Origin: Plazaster borealis
Lineage: Eukaryota; Echinodermata; Asteroidea; Forcipulatida; Labidiasteridae
NCBI GenBank assembly: GCA_021014325.1
Contig: CM037467.1
Location: forward strand, 5,084,001-5,148,000
DNA: 64,000 bases
Direction: 5' to 3'
Shown here piece after piece: positions 47,846-60,162 of this stretch. The number at the start of each line of letters is the position of its first letter. Within the stretch, counting starts at the first letter, position 1. The position numbers were made by a program, and so were the translations under genes. The notes beneath the pieces are model-generated. The model was not told the origin of the DNA, did not search any database, and saw only the letters and a list, made by a program, of their open reading frames with translations.

Positions 47846-48345
47846 GGCCCGATTTCATGGAGCTGCTAAATCACAAAAACTTGCTAAGCACAACAATAGT
47901 ATGCTTACCACAATAAGGTTACCAGCCAAAGTACCAAGGTACATGTAAATAATTTGGGAGGTTAATCATCCTAAATCACTGCTGAGAAGCTGAATTATGA
48001 AGGACGTTGCTACAATGTGTTCGGGACGCAGGCATGCAAGGGTGCCTTTGGCGGCCAGCCACATTGACCCATATATGACCACGGAGCACAGCCTGAGATT
48101 GAAAGTGTTTGAGGAAAACCGGAGAGCCAGGAGAAAAACCCTCTAGCCACAGCAGAGAACCAACGCACAACTCTACTCACATATGGCCCTAGCAGGGAAT
48201 CGAACCAGGGACACAGTGGTGAGAGGCGAGCGCTTTATGCACGAGCAACCAATGGTACCTATGCACCCTCTCTGACTGGTATCCTGAAATTGTTTAAGCC
48301 ATATTTTCTGCTAAAGCAGCTCTATGAAATTAGGCCCAGGGCTGA
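47846..48345. mobile_element. 'gggcccaatttcatagagct' MITE split by a tRNA-Glu-like SINE
   Basis: The left half is 47846-47951 (gggcccgatttcatggagct) and the right half 48268-48345 (ctatgaaattaggccc). Between them a - strand SINE carries ggaatcgaaccagggaca and ggtgagaggcgagcgcttta. Confidence 0.8.
47952..48267 (-). repeat. tRNA-Glu-like SINE, - strand
   Basis: Reversed head: gctcgtgcataaagcgctcg, ctctcaccactgtg and ggttcgattccctgc, as in 36155-36245, with a ggttttcctcaaacac body and an ATT-poor tail. Confidence 0.7.
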
Positions 48346-48548
48346 AGCTGAGGTAACTTGGCAACAAAGGTGCTTGATTTGAGCCAAAAACACAAGAAGA
48401 AACTGTAACTCTTCCATGAAAAAAGTTTGAGGTTCTTATATGTGTACATACACTGACTGTCCAAGTACTTTTACTCAGGATCAACTGGTTACTTTTACTT
48501 GTATTTTGTTTAGCAGATGCAACGGCAACATGGTCGAAGGTTTGTGCC

Positions 48549-48722
48549 ACAGAGCTGCATTTATGTAAGCACAACACAATTTTGCTGACCAGAATAAGGT
48601 TACCAGCCCAGACACCATGTCATATGTAACGTTTGCAACTGGTTTCCTGCTTATTTTTGCTCAGCTGAAAATTGTTAAGCACTGTTGTCTGCTTAAAAGC
48701 AGCTCTATGGAATTGGGCCCCA
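48549..48722. mobile_element. 'gggcccaatttcatagagct' MITE
   Basis: agagctgcatttatgtaagc at the left and agctctatggaattgggccc at the right, with ataaggttaccagccc inside. Confidence 0.8.
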
Positions 48723-48989
48723 GGTGATATGTACTGTAAAAAATGACGTTCATGCAAATTGTCTTTGGCATTGAATATTCAAACTGAAACATGTAGAGGC
48801 CTTTCAGTCGTGTAGAAAAATTGATGTATTATAATATGTACTTATTACTACACATTGTAATGAAGACTGTTTATCACAGTACATGTACATTCAGTATCTA
48901 CCAAGCATTACACTTTGGGCATATTTTTTATACGTTAACAGTTTCAAACAGGAAAAACAATTACAAAGTCTTCATGTCGCTTCACAATG

Positions 48990-49345
48990 TTGTGGCATGT
49001 AATGGCTGAGCTTTCAACAATGGCCAAGTCCATCGGACTCGAGTTCTGATGGCTGAATCATCAGAGTGTGGGTTCGATTCCCGGTCAGGACACTTGTGTC
49101 CTTGAGCAAGGCACTTTACCAGAATTGCTTCTCTTAACCCAGGTGTATAAATGGGAACAGTATTGTGTTGGTTTAACCCCTTAGCGTTAATACATGTATA
49201 CGCAGCTTGGGGTTGTATGCACTCCAGGGAGTTGAGAAAGTTTGAGGAATGGTCTTAGTATGCCTGATGAACAGGGATAATACTGTTGTAAAGCGCCGTG
49301 AGCTATTGACTAGTATATGTGCGCTATGTAAGAATCGTGCATTAA
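48990..49345 (+). repeat. tRNA-Leu-derived SINE
   Basis: aatggctgagctttcaacaa, ggactcgagttctgatgg and gggttcgattcccggtca, then cacttgtgtccttgagcaag, and a gcgctatgtaagaatcgtgc tail. Confidence 0.75.
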
Positions 49346-49711
49346 CAGTCATGACAGTGATGCGCACAAAATCTCCTTTTGTAAAATGAACTCACAAGAG
49401 AATATTTGTATTGTCCTATGTGAGTACTTGATGCACTTGACTGGATTTTGACCAAACTATGTGTAATTTATTTTCAGTCACTTGGTATTTGAAGGACTGT
49501 ATTGATTTTATAACAGCGAAGAGCATTTTTTCCAGTCTATATATGCAGTAAATAATAGGTATTGTTACTGACTGATGTATTTCTTTCAAAGATTGGAGAG
49601 AATTTTATTTTTTCATATCATTTATAATGTACAGTAATGTTGTGTATTATAGGTTATGCTGTATAAAGTTGGAAACCACAAGGGAAACTAACTGGGTGAA
49701 TTGGAATTAAT

Positions 49712-49980
49712 TTGGGGTTGAGCAAAGACAAATTTACTTAAGGGGGATTTGAACCTGCGACCTCTTTATTAATGTGCCGGCGTTCTACCAACTGAGTCAT
49801 CTAGCCCTATATTTGCGGTCTCCCTATTTTATCAATATCTGGCACCCAGAACAAAGATGTTGACAAAATAGGGAGACTGCCAACATTAAGGCTAGATAGC
49901 TCAGTTGGTAGAGCGCTGTCACGTTAATCCGGAGGTCCAAGGTTCAAATCCCGCTCGAGTCTTTTTCTTTGTTCAACCCA
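49712..49980. repeat. inverted pair of Lys/Asn-like tRNA-derived repeats
   Basis: A - strand copy (49712-49845) and a + strand copy (49858-49980) meet around tctggcacccagaac. Each has the gacaaaatagggagac leader facing inward and the tRNA-like part and tttctttgttcaaccc tail outward, forming a palindrome of about 130-nt arms. Confidence 0.8.
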
Positions 49981-50020
49981 AGGTTATGCTATAGACGAAT
50001 GTTGCACTTCAGTGCAATAG

Positions 50021-50585
50021 ACTGTGCAAGTCTCGCGCATTTTCGAACTTCCGGGACCATTGTGGTCCCAACCATATAGAGTTTTAAGTGGGCGGGATTT
50101 TGTTTCGTCAATTATTTTAGTTTAACGTAGTTTATGGCCATGAAAATTATAGATGATGTTGGGGTTGTAATACTTAGTGATTAGCAATATGTAAAACCAA
50201 TTTAACAAAATAATGAAGAAAAGCCGAGAATATGTATTGAGCTTCGTTTCCGGTTAATTGTAAAAAATTAAGAATGCTGCCCAACTGACAGGCATGTTGT
50301 CATTAAACCTATTTAATACCATACACATTTGGGCATGATTGGCAAATGGGGTTTATAACAATGAGCATCCTCGTCCCAAGTTTAAATTTTGTTTCAATGT
50401 TAATTTGAACAAATTATTTGTATTATACAAAAATTGAAAACTTATTTATAACAACTTGGGTATTTTAATTTTCAAGAATTTTGTATAAATATAATTTAAA
50501 AAGAAGATTTGAATTCATAGAAAAGTATAATCTTCGTTCAAGTTTTTTTCTCGTTTTGGATATGCGGGAGACTTGCACAGTCTAT
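50021..50585. mobile_element. 565-bp element with 'tagactgtgcaagtctc' inverted termini
   Basis: tagactgtgcaagtctcgcg at the left and gagacttgcacagtcta at the right. A diverged copy is at 20904-21500. No transposase frame. Confidence 0.85.
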
Positions 50586-51606
50586 AATCAATTATCCCAT
50601 TGGTCTTAACAACTCTATAGCGTCCAAAGTTTAGAAATGATTGACACCCTACATGGACGTCTTTTCCCTTTGTTAGTTTCTTTTTATTTGGTGGAGGAAT
50701 ACCAAACATTTATGCTTAAATAATTTTGACCAGATTCTGGAATGCTTATTTAAATATTTTAAAAACTTACACAATGTTTGTACAATGGGTAATTTTTTTA
50801 AAGAGAGTCTTTAGGGTCACATTCAGTTAAGTGATGCATTGCATTCATTTCCCGATAGACAGAGTCCTTATGAAAGTTTGGGGGGGGGGGTACAAGTCTC
50901 TAACCTCGCGTTAAAACAGCGTAAAATTCCATTTTATTTGATACTCTTTTAGAGAGAAGGTTGAAACATGATGTCATTAGATGTTAACAATAAATGGGTC
51001 TGTACATTCCATGCAGGAATTTTTTGTTGATCAAAAGGTCAAATTCAACGCCCTTTTGATTTAATATCATGGAATGTCAGGATTCAAATGATAAATTCAT
51101 GTACACAAATGTACAGACGCATTCGGTTGAAATGTGACCTCATTGGATGTTTTATGATGTCCACAAAATTTGCACTGGAAAGGTATCAAATACAAGGGCA
51201 TTTTCCTCAAGTTTAACGTGAGGTTAAAGATTTGTAATTTTTTTTCCCAGTTTCATAAGGACTCTATAGACCCATTGCACAACGCGCAGCGTACTCACAT
51301 GCGCCTATCCTGGGTGTCATTTTGGTTGTCAAAATCGTATACAAACATGCACAAAAGAGAGTTTTGACACCCAAAATGACGCGCATTGTCGGAGGCGCGT
51401 TCCGGGGTCTATAGAAATCAGTAGATTCCCCTTGCATAACTCGAAACGCTACAGATACGCTGAGGTCATGCGCACGTTTTTACGCACAGTTGTCGTCCAA
51501 TGATCTGCCTCCTTTTTGAGAGTGTGACGTCATATGCAATGGGTCTATTGGAGGATGGGTGCATCACAAAACTGAATTTGACCTTGGTGCCCCTCTTGAA
51601 GGCAGG

Positions 51607-51779
51607 CATGATATTCTTCCTACTTGAATCAGATTTCCGATTTTGTTTCCCTTGGGAAAAAACAGAAAAAATGTGATTAAATAGCCTGAAAAGTCTGTTA
51701 AAAGTCTACAACATATGTAGGTCAGCGCTTGTACTCAATAAAATGTTCCTACTTTTTTCCAAGGACCAAATATCATGCC
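51607..51779. mobile_element. 'ggcatgatatt' MITE, second copy
   Basis: ggcatgatattcttcctact to ccaaatatcatgcc, as at 45909-46080. Confidence 0.8.
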
Positions 51780-52364
51780 TGTGAAAGGTTTAGACGTGCT
51801 CCAGTTTTGTCCTGTGCTGCCGAGCTGTTCAAAGCTGTTAAAAGCAAATTTTGTGTTTGAATCCTTTAATATACAATGCAGAAAGTCTGTAGTCTTTTGT
51901 AACAAAAAAAATGAAACATTACTCCCTGATTTACTCAGATCCTTCCTCGTTCAAAAACAAAACCCAACACCATGGTAACACAACATCCAAACTGTTGGAC
52001 TCTGATTTGGGTGGTATGCCAGATCCCATCCAGGCTTGATTTTGGAGGGAAAATCCACAAGACCACAGGGCTTCTAGCTCAAAATAGTTACTGGATCAGA
52101 CGTTTTTGTACAAGACCAGATATTAGGAAAAATTGCTGACACAGTTTAACATGCATTTCCTTTTTTTAATTTTTTTAACAAGCACTATGACATGTAAGAG
52201 AAGATTTGTCTGATTTGTCTTTCGTATAACTTACTTCTTTACTCAACTCCGGAATTGAAAGCTTTTATAACACCCAAAGTCAACATTTGAAAATAAGTTG
52301 TTTTTGTTTAAGATATTACACAGTGAGGTGTTGTTATTCAGTTGAAAACGAAAAGACCGCGGGA

Positions 52365-52446
52365 CCTGTCAGGTCTTGAGGCTACTGGCCCAACACTAAA
52401 ATCACTGGCCTCGGGCCTGTGGTCCAGTGTAAAATTCAAGCCCTGC
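52365..52446 (-). repeat. dispersed repeat, inverted relative of 2705-2800
   Basis: ctggcctcgggcctgtggtc and cagtgtaaaattcaagccct mirror ctcgaattttacactggacc and gcaggcccgaggccag near 2710-2745. Confidence 0.6.
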
Positions 52447-53422
52447 CCATTTAAAGTATGATAAGTTTACCAGTACAGTCCTCAGTCCAACAGAATCAAA
52501 CAAATCACGCTGTTGGATTTTGATGGGTTAGGGGTGGTTTGTCTTAATCTCTGTCTTCTAGAAAAAAAAGGACCAACTTAATTCATGGAATTTTCCTGAA
52601 GTGAGTTGTATGATTGAATTTACTCTTCCAAAAATCTGTGATGAATCATTTAAAAAAATTCCGGACCAATTAAGCTGAAAATGACAACTTTCACCTTGTG
52701 ATTCTACAGTATGTAGTTAAAGATATACTAGCTCAAACTTATATTTAAACAAACTTTGAACTTAATGCCTAGCTATTCTATGTTATGTATCTACAATCGG
52801 CAATTACTAAACTACGTCTTTCCACATTTTAAAACATTTTTGTATGACATGTTAAGTCACAACAGTGTTCGTGTAAAATATTTAGTTGCCATGAAGTAAT
52901 AACTATGCTCCTCTTGGCTGACTTAAATAGCATCGTAACTGATTCTCCTGACTTCCACGTACTATTGTAAAAAAAAACCATGGCAACATATGAGAGGATT
53001 GTGTTCCTGTTTGTGTTCTTTTTCATATAATACTTTACTCCATTGAAAATAAGTGATCAAAAAGGAAATTAAGGGAGCCAAATTATTCTAATGTCTTCAA
53101 ATTTAGCCAAAACTTGTTTGTGTTTTTTGTTATGATAAAACTGTCAAGAATTTGTACTGGAAAACCTAATGTTTGTACAGTACAGTCTTGTATTAGTTAT
53201 GTTAACAATCCACTTTTGGCATTTTCTTTTTATTTCAAATTGGTTCCTCATGCAAAGTTTATAGTTTCAAAAACATTCAGGTTAGACCAGTTCCAATTTG
53301 TAATGTTTATTGTAGGTATCAGTTACTACAAGTGCAGCTATTGACTCGTACAATGCACTGACGTCACTCACTACTACTTTGATCTGCCATTTTGGGATTC
53401 AAATTGCATGTAAAGAATATGG

Positions 53423-53490
53423 TGCGCATCATACAACATGCGCATCATACTACGTGCACGTCATACTACATGCGCATAATACTACGTGTA
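53423..53490 (+). repeat. 16-bp tandem repeat (tgcgcatcatactaca)n
   Basis: Four adjacent units differ at one to three positions. Confidence 0.85.
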
Positions 53491-53834
53491 GTCATCAAAA
53501 TTTCACTCTACACTAAATACTGTATAATATGGCTATACCAATGTAGAAAACCAAGTATGGTCAAAAAGTCAGCTGTTCCTAGAAATTGAGACAATAACTG
53601 TCCGACAACCTTTTTAACTAATGTTTACAACTTAGTATTATTGATACCATATTTATATGTTTACTTCTGTATAAGTATTTTGTGTTACTATGATTTCTAA
53701 GCTTCCGTGGGGGCTCATCCCACCGATGTACATGTATATAATGAAACTGAAACAGCATTTACCTGCAATTATGTTCAGAAATGTGTTTGAAGGTTATTTA
53801 TTGTTTTGTTTTTTTTGTTTTTGTTTTTTGTGAA

Positions 53835-54153
53835 AAGGATGTGCACACATTGGTAAGGTTGAAAATATAAGTGTTCACAGATTTACACCAACATGGTATA
53901 AACATGGTCATGGTGGAAACATGTCCTTGAAATATTTTTGCTTAAAACAAGTAAAACAATTAGTTTTGATCCTGTGAGACCAAAACTTGATGCTTGAAAT
54001 CAGTGGTAATTTGTCCACTATTTTCTTGTAACTTCGATGACTGATGAGCTTAAAGTTTCACAGGTGTTTTATTTCATGTTTATGTTGGGTTACATAAAGT
54101 GCAAGCACTGGTCTTTGATAATTACCGATGTTGTCCACGTGCTTGAAGCTGCT
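53835..54153. mobile_element. Kolobok-like MITE ('ggtctttgacaattaccaat' family)
   Basis: aggatgtgcacacattggta at the left, gtctttgataattaccgatg and gtccacgtgct at the right. It directly precedes the 47-bp satellite. Confidence 0.65.
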
Positions 54154-54165
54154 GCCCGTTAAGGG

Positions 54166-54976
54166 TATTTCTCTTTGCTATTATACCTAGTACTTGGTAA
54201 GACCCTCATGGGTTTTTCTCTTTGCTATTATACCTAGTACTTGGTAAGACCCTCATGGGTTTTTCTCTTTGCTATTATACCTAGTACTTGGTAAGACCCT
54301 CATGGGTTTTTCTCTTTGCTATTATACCTAGTACTTGGTAAGACCCTCATGGGTTTTTCTCTTTGCTATTATACCTAGTACTTGGTAAGACCCTCATGGG
54401 TTTTTCTCTTTGCTATTATACCTAGTACTTGGTAAGACCCTCATGGGTTTTTCTCTATGCTATTATACCTAGTACTTGGTAAGACCCTCATGGGTATTTC
54501 TCTATGCTATTATACCTAGTACTTGGTAAGACCCTCATGGGTTTTTCTCTTTGCTATTATACCTAGTACTTGGTAAGACCCTCATGGGTTTTTCTCTTTG
54601 CTATTATACCTAGTACTTGGTAAGACCCTCATGGGTTTTTCTCTATGCTATTATACCTAGTACTTGGTAAGACCCTCATGGGTTTTTCTCTTTGCTATTA
54701 TACCTAGTACTTGGTAAGACCCTCATGGGTATTTCTCTATGCTATTATACCTAGTACTTGGTAAGACCCTCATGGGTTTTTCTCTTTGCTATTATACCTA
54801 GTACTTGGTAAGACCCTCATGGGTATTTCTCTATGCTATTATACCTAGTACTTGGTAAGACCCTCATGGGTATTTCTCTTTGCTATTATACCTAGTACTT
54901 GGTAAGACCCTCATGGGTTTTTCTCTTTGCTATTATACCTAGTACTTGGTAAGACCCTCATGGGTTTTTCTCTTTG
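54166..54976 (+). repeat. 47-bp tandem repeat, 17 copies
   Basis: The unit starts tattatacctagtacttggt and ends tctctttgc. The 47-bp period is exact. Copies are identical except for two sites (gggTtttct or gggAtttct; ctctTtgc or ctctAtgc). Confidence 0.97.
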
Positions 54977-56136
54977 AATGGTCCTGATGACCATGCCACG
55001 GATCTAACGGGTTTAACTTCACAACTTCTCCCAACAATCCCATGTGAAAAAATAATGTAAAAACTGAGAAAAATTCTGCAGAGGTTTGTAAGATTTTCAG
55101 AATGTTTTACGTGGTGTTTAGAGAGGATGTTGCAAGGTTGGTCTACATTCTTTGTAAACTCAAGGCGTTTACATGTATTTTTTTAATATGTAGTGCAGGG
55201 AGAAACCCACAATGTAGAGACTTACTCCTGGAGAAGAGACTAGCAAAGTATGTAGTCTGATATTTTGTGCATGTTGAAAATCTCCAGTTATTACAACATT
55301 TGTAGGATGCAATAAAACCAAAAAACATACAAACTGGCGTCCATGAAGCTGTTGCAACAGTGTGTGTGATGCGAAGAGTATAAACTAGCCTTTAGTCTGC
55401 AGAGTGTGCAGATGGTCTGTATATTCTGTTGAAAATTCTGCAGCAAGTTTCTGCAGATCTGCCGGGTCTGTAGAAAGTTTCTGGTGATGAAAGGTCTGCT
55501 GAATATCTGGTATTGAAGTTTAATACGAAACCTTGTAAGAATTCAGCACAGAGATGCTGGATGAATACTACTTGAAATGCCTTGTGTAATTTATGATTCT
55601 TTATATGTTTACAATGATGTCTTTCTTTTCTTCTGTTATAATTTGGTGTATATAATGCATTTATAAGGGGATTATGATAATAAAATATAAGTTGGTGAAA
55701 GTCAAATTGAATGATGCAGTTAAAAGAGTGTTTGATTTGTTCAAAACTACCTGATGTTATTTAAAAAGGGAATTACATGCAGTTGTTGCAAACGTGCTTC
55801 ATAGCCAAAATGACTGGTGATTTAATGTAAATGCAACATTTGTTAATGGCCTCGTCACGTTTCGACACAAGCAGAGTCTTTCTCAAAACTGAACCAATAG
55901 TGTACTGAATGGGTTTATATGTGCACAGCCACATTTATGGGTACACATTTTGTTACAAAGACTGTAAGAAAAAAACAAACTATGAACAACCATAGAGCAA
56001 GGCCAGGATATATTATTATGATGTGGCCCGTAGGTTGAACATCTCCTCTATCCTCTATGCAGGCAGCCAGCTCTTTCGTGGTCTTTGCACCAGCATCCCT
56101 CCTGAAGACACTGACATAGCTCGTAGTCTCTTCCCC

Positions 56137-56290
56137 TCAGCTTTGCCCCCATGAGTCGGTTCCCACAGCACCAGTCAGCTTGCCAGCAGCTCTGGATGCC
56201 TGCAGCAGTGCCCTGCCAGGCCCATCCACCTGTATCCTATTTTCTGCAAGATCTGCGGTAGCGTGCCGTACATAGGGTAAGAATGTGTCC
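56137..56290 (-). pseudogene. possible fossil exon or retrocopy, helical protein fragment
   Basis: The - strand reads ADLAENRIQVDGPGRALLQ, then ASRAAGKLTGAVGTD, then a stop. Past a frameshift, GAKTTKELAACIED follows (near 56055-56095). The Ala/Leu-rich heptad-like pattern recalls talin- or vinculin-type helical bundles, but the match is weak and unverified. No good splice sites were found. Confidence 0.2.
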
Positions 56291-57068
56291 ATATTAAAAA
56301 GGCTTCGGCAGTGGCTATGGCTGGAACTAATACTATTCTTCAATGTTGTTGCAGCAGCCAAAAGCCGTAGTTGTAGCTTTTGATTCAGATGCGCCTAACC
56401 TCTTATACATGTACCTGGTTCAGACAGGTGCTGTAGAGTCACGCCAAACCAAATTATTGAGTTAGGTACATAAAAAGTTCAACGTCTGAAACAGTTAGGA
56501 GCGACTGGACGCGTTGAAAGTCGAAAGATCGACTGTTTCAGTCGTTCAGAACGACTGTGGAGTGCCTTGGTTTCAGACGTTGATCTTGTCATGAGGCGAG
56601 ATGTAAATGTTATGTTAAGTTCGCCTGTCTGAAACCAAAATTTATTTGGGTCGACCTAGAGTCGCTCCTAATCTTTATGGTTTTGCCCGACATTGGATTG
56701 CCTGTCTGAACCGGGTGTTAGTGGATGTCGTATTTGACAAACTTACATACTTTTATTCTTCATCAAAGAACTGGATATTTTATTATGAGCAATTAGAGTT
56801 CAGTTCGGTGCAGACTGCTCGACCATAATATAACACAACACAAGGGGTTGAGAGTTGACACTACATGGGTATACATTTTGTTACAAAAGACACCATTATA
56901 AACAGAGACATATCAAATAACTCTGAATATCCTGCTTGAGCACATTTTTATTTTTTGCTGACAAACGGCTGGAAGATTGATTTATAAATAAATTTGAAAT
57001 TAATATTCTATCACAAATTCTAATACATTATTCAAACAAATTATATTTATGGTCACTCGGGATCTTAC

Positions 57069-57443
57069 AGGGATTGTATACATTTGGTAATTGGAACCCA
57101 CTGTTTGTTTCAATCCTATACAGTTGTAGATATATACCATAAAACTAACCTGTGAAAATTTCATTTCAAAAGGTTGTAGCTTTTTTGAGATATTGCCGAA
57201 AATCTGGAGCGGTTATGTCCACGCAAGAAGAATAATCTGCAATTGAAATATACAACCTGAGAAACGTTACTGCAGTAACGCTTCTCAGATTCAAATTTTT
57301 TGGGATAAATTAAATAGTGATATCTTTTTCCATAACCGCAGTACTTCTAAGTGAAAAGTTTCTCAAAATGCATTAAAGTTGGTACCAAGTAAGTTTTTAT
57401 TACTGTTAATTTTCAGAGTCATTACCAAACGTATACAGACCCT
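57069..57443. mobile_element. Kolobok-like MITE, full length
   Basis: agggattgtatacatttggt to gtatacagaccct with TTAA at 57444-57447 (the left flank TTAC is probably mutated). The central hairpin contains gaaacgttactgcagtaacg. Confidence 0.8.
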
Positions 57444-57611
57444 TTAAATGTTCACCAGAACAATGGTCGATGCACCATGGACTTCCGATAATTGTTAGGA
57501 CCCATTTTAAAATAGACTTAATTGCAAGGTTGTAGTGTGTCTATCCCTATTGCCCGGTCTGCAAGTACCTTGACTCACTAGCACTCCTGCCATGCCACAC
57601 AACCAAACCTT

Positions 57612-58190
57612 ACATAATAATTATAATACGCAGTTCTTATATAGCGCTTTATCACACCCGAGGGCATCTCAAAGCATTCAGTATGTTTTCCTGCAAGGTA
57701 TGTGGTGCTACGTGTTGAAGTATGAGACCTATTCCTTTACATAGAACTATGTAATGGTTTACAAGGTGCTGTGGCGCAATATGCAGCCAATCAAACCAGG
57801 AACACCGGGGCGAACCCCTTCTCTTTACGATAAGTGCACTGGGTTCATTTACGTGCATTACACAACACTGTCTTGCTTAAAGGATGTTTACAACATTGGT
57901 AAGGTTGAAAGTATAAATATTCACATATTTGAACATAGCTTATACATGGTATAAAAATAGTGTTGCTTGAAATGCTATAGTTTTTAGGAAATGAGTAAAA
58001 CAATTAGTCTTTATCACTGGTGATGAAATCTGATGTTTGGATACTGGTCTTTGACAATTACCAATGTTGTACATTTGCTTTAAGGACACAAGTGTCAAGA
58101 CCAGGACTCAAACCCACACTCTGCTGATCAGAAACACCAGAGCTTGAGTCTGGTGCTCTTATCCGCTCGGCCATGACACTTTCCCTTTAC
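57612..58190 (-). repeat. tRNA-Leu-derived SINE, - strand, split by a MITE
   Basis: Body and tail lie at 57612-57880 (cggggcgaaccccttctctt) and the head at 58084-58190 (aggactcaaacccacac, cgctcggccatgacac). The interruption is the element at 57881-58079, inserted at a TTAA of the SINE. Confidence 0.85.
57881..58079. mobile_element. Kolobok-like MITE, 199 bp, nested in a SINE
   Basis: aggatgtttacaacattggt to caatgttgtacatttgct, flanked by TTAA at 57877-57880 and 58080-58083. Uninterrupted SINE copies carry one TTAA here (gcttaaggacaca), which gives the precise insertion. Confidence 0.85.
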
Positions 58191-58750
58191 CTGGAGCCAG
58201 ACATACATTGTACCCACTGACACACATCACATTGCTCCACTTTGGGAATCAGAACATTTGATTGCATGCGGCAATGTGCATAAGATTTTTAATTATAGAT
58301 TTCGACACCAACAGTAAACAATCACTTTCACTGCACTGCAGAATAATTCTTTTAACACTTTTTAACCCTTTAGACACAATGTGTTTCTGTGTAAAATAAT
58401 AATACAAGAATATGGTACACTTGCAGCTAATTTTGCTGATCCTGTAAAAACTGTTTGAAACAGAACTTTTGTTGTGTCAGACATGACAAATCGTAACTTC
58501 ATGTTATATTTTACAATGACACTCTTTTGTATTTAGTAAAAGTAGATAAATCTTGTGGCAATGGGCATTTTGTACAAAACCACTTGTGGCACTACCATTC
58601 ATGTGTAATTGTGCCTATATGGTTCAGAAAAACCCATACTTACCCTGCTTAAACATTTTTTTGCAAACGTTTTTCTTGGTTTGTGCTTGTTCTGTACATG
58701 TGTATGTGAAAGACGAATCCCTTCAGCCCAACCAACTATAACACCTTTTA

Positions 58751-58890
58751 TGTTGGCTTAGTGGTTTCTATTCCCTCAGTGGACCCAGTTCGATTCTCAC
58801 TTCAGATTGGAACCTTGCATGTGGATTGTGTTTTCTTTCCCAAAATAAACTGCATGGGTTTCCCCAACTGGGGTTTTCCTCCCACATATA
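58751..58890 (+). repeat. tRNA-derived SINE fragment (Gly-like family)
   Basis: tgttggcttagtggtttcta, cagttcgattctcacttc and gttttcctcccacatataaa match the 4234 family with divergence. Confidence 0.6.
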
Positions 58891-59513
58891 AATCTGAGAT
58901 TTTTCAATATTTTTTCTATGCAGATCTCCAGGTAGGAGACAGTTAAGGAAACGGCTGAGGCGTGTTTAATTTTTATAAGTGATTTTATCAATCAAATCAG
59001 ACTTATGTTGGACTTATCATTGTGTAATGGTGTTAATAGTTTGTTAGCATGGGGCTGGGCTTATTGATTGTCTTTTGTACACTTACAGTGCATTCATGAT
59101 TTGTAAGTACTTGCAATAAATATATTTTGTTTTTGAAATAAATTCTTTGAATTCCAAAACACTGTTTCAAACTACTGAGCTAAAATTACATTCACTATTG
59201 CATTAATTTCATAAATAAACAACTTCAATATAATATATGATAACTTCTCTAGTCTGACTGCAATAGATCACTTTAAATTTACAAATGATTGCCAAATAGA
59301 TTCCTTCATTATTGAGTGTACAAAACATATCTTACAAAGGTTTACCTGAAATAATGAATCATTCATTTTTGGAGATCAACTTGAATGAAATAGCATTATT
59401 GTTCTTTTGTTACAGAGAGGTACCCAAGTACACCTTGATACAATGATTAAATGCGCCTAATGCATATAATTGATTTGTACAATAAAGCTCTATCTAACAC
59501 AAGGCATTTTTAA

Positions 59514-59893
59514 AGGCACTGTACACGTTTGATAATTACTCAAAATATATATGCATAAAAACTTACTTGGTAACAAGCAACAGGGAGCTGTTGATAGTAT
59601 AAAACATTGTGAGAAACGACTCCCTCTGAAGTAACGTAATTTTTGAGAAAGAGGTAATTTCTCACTAAAAAAATAAAAGACTTCAGGCCTGAAGCCTTTT
59701 ATTCCTATATCTGAAAGCACACAAATTTGTACAACAAGGGTGTTGTTTCTTTCATCAATTTTCTTGGAACTTCGATGACCAATTGAGCCCAAATTTTCAC
59801 AGGCTTGTTATTTTATGCATATGTTGAGATACACCAAGGATACACCAAGTGAGAATACTGGTCTTTGACAATTACCAAACGTGTACAGGGCCT
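59514..59893. mobile_element. Kolobok-like MITE ('aggcactgtacacg' type)
   Basis: aggcactgtacacgtttgat to aaacgtgtacagggcct, with an internal acttcaggcctgaag hairpin. A second copy is at 63328-63638. The left TTAA is at 59510-59513; the right is altered. Confidence 0.75.
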
Positions 59894-60162
59894 TGGAAGA
59901 TGCCCTGTAGTAGGCAATAGTATTATTGATTTGTACAATAAAGCTCTATCTAACACAAGGCATTTTTTAGGGAAATGTGGAAGATGCCCGGTGGTAGTAG
60001 GCAAAAGTATCACCGAAAACAATTGAAAACAAGGACTAGATCTTGTCTTTATCCCTTGATTACAACATATCAGTATTATGGTTTACAACACAAAATCCTT
60101 ACATTATGTGCCATTTCCAACTGACTTTCGAGTCAAACTTTCATTTCATTTTCATTTTTCAT

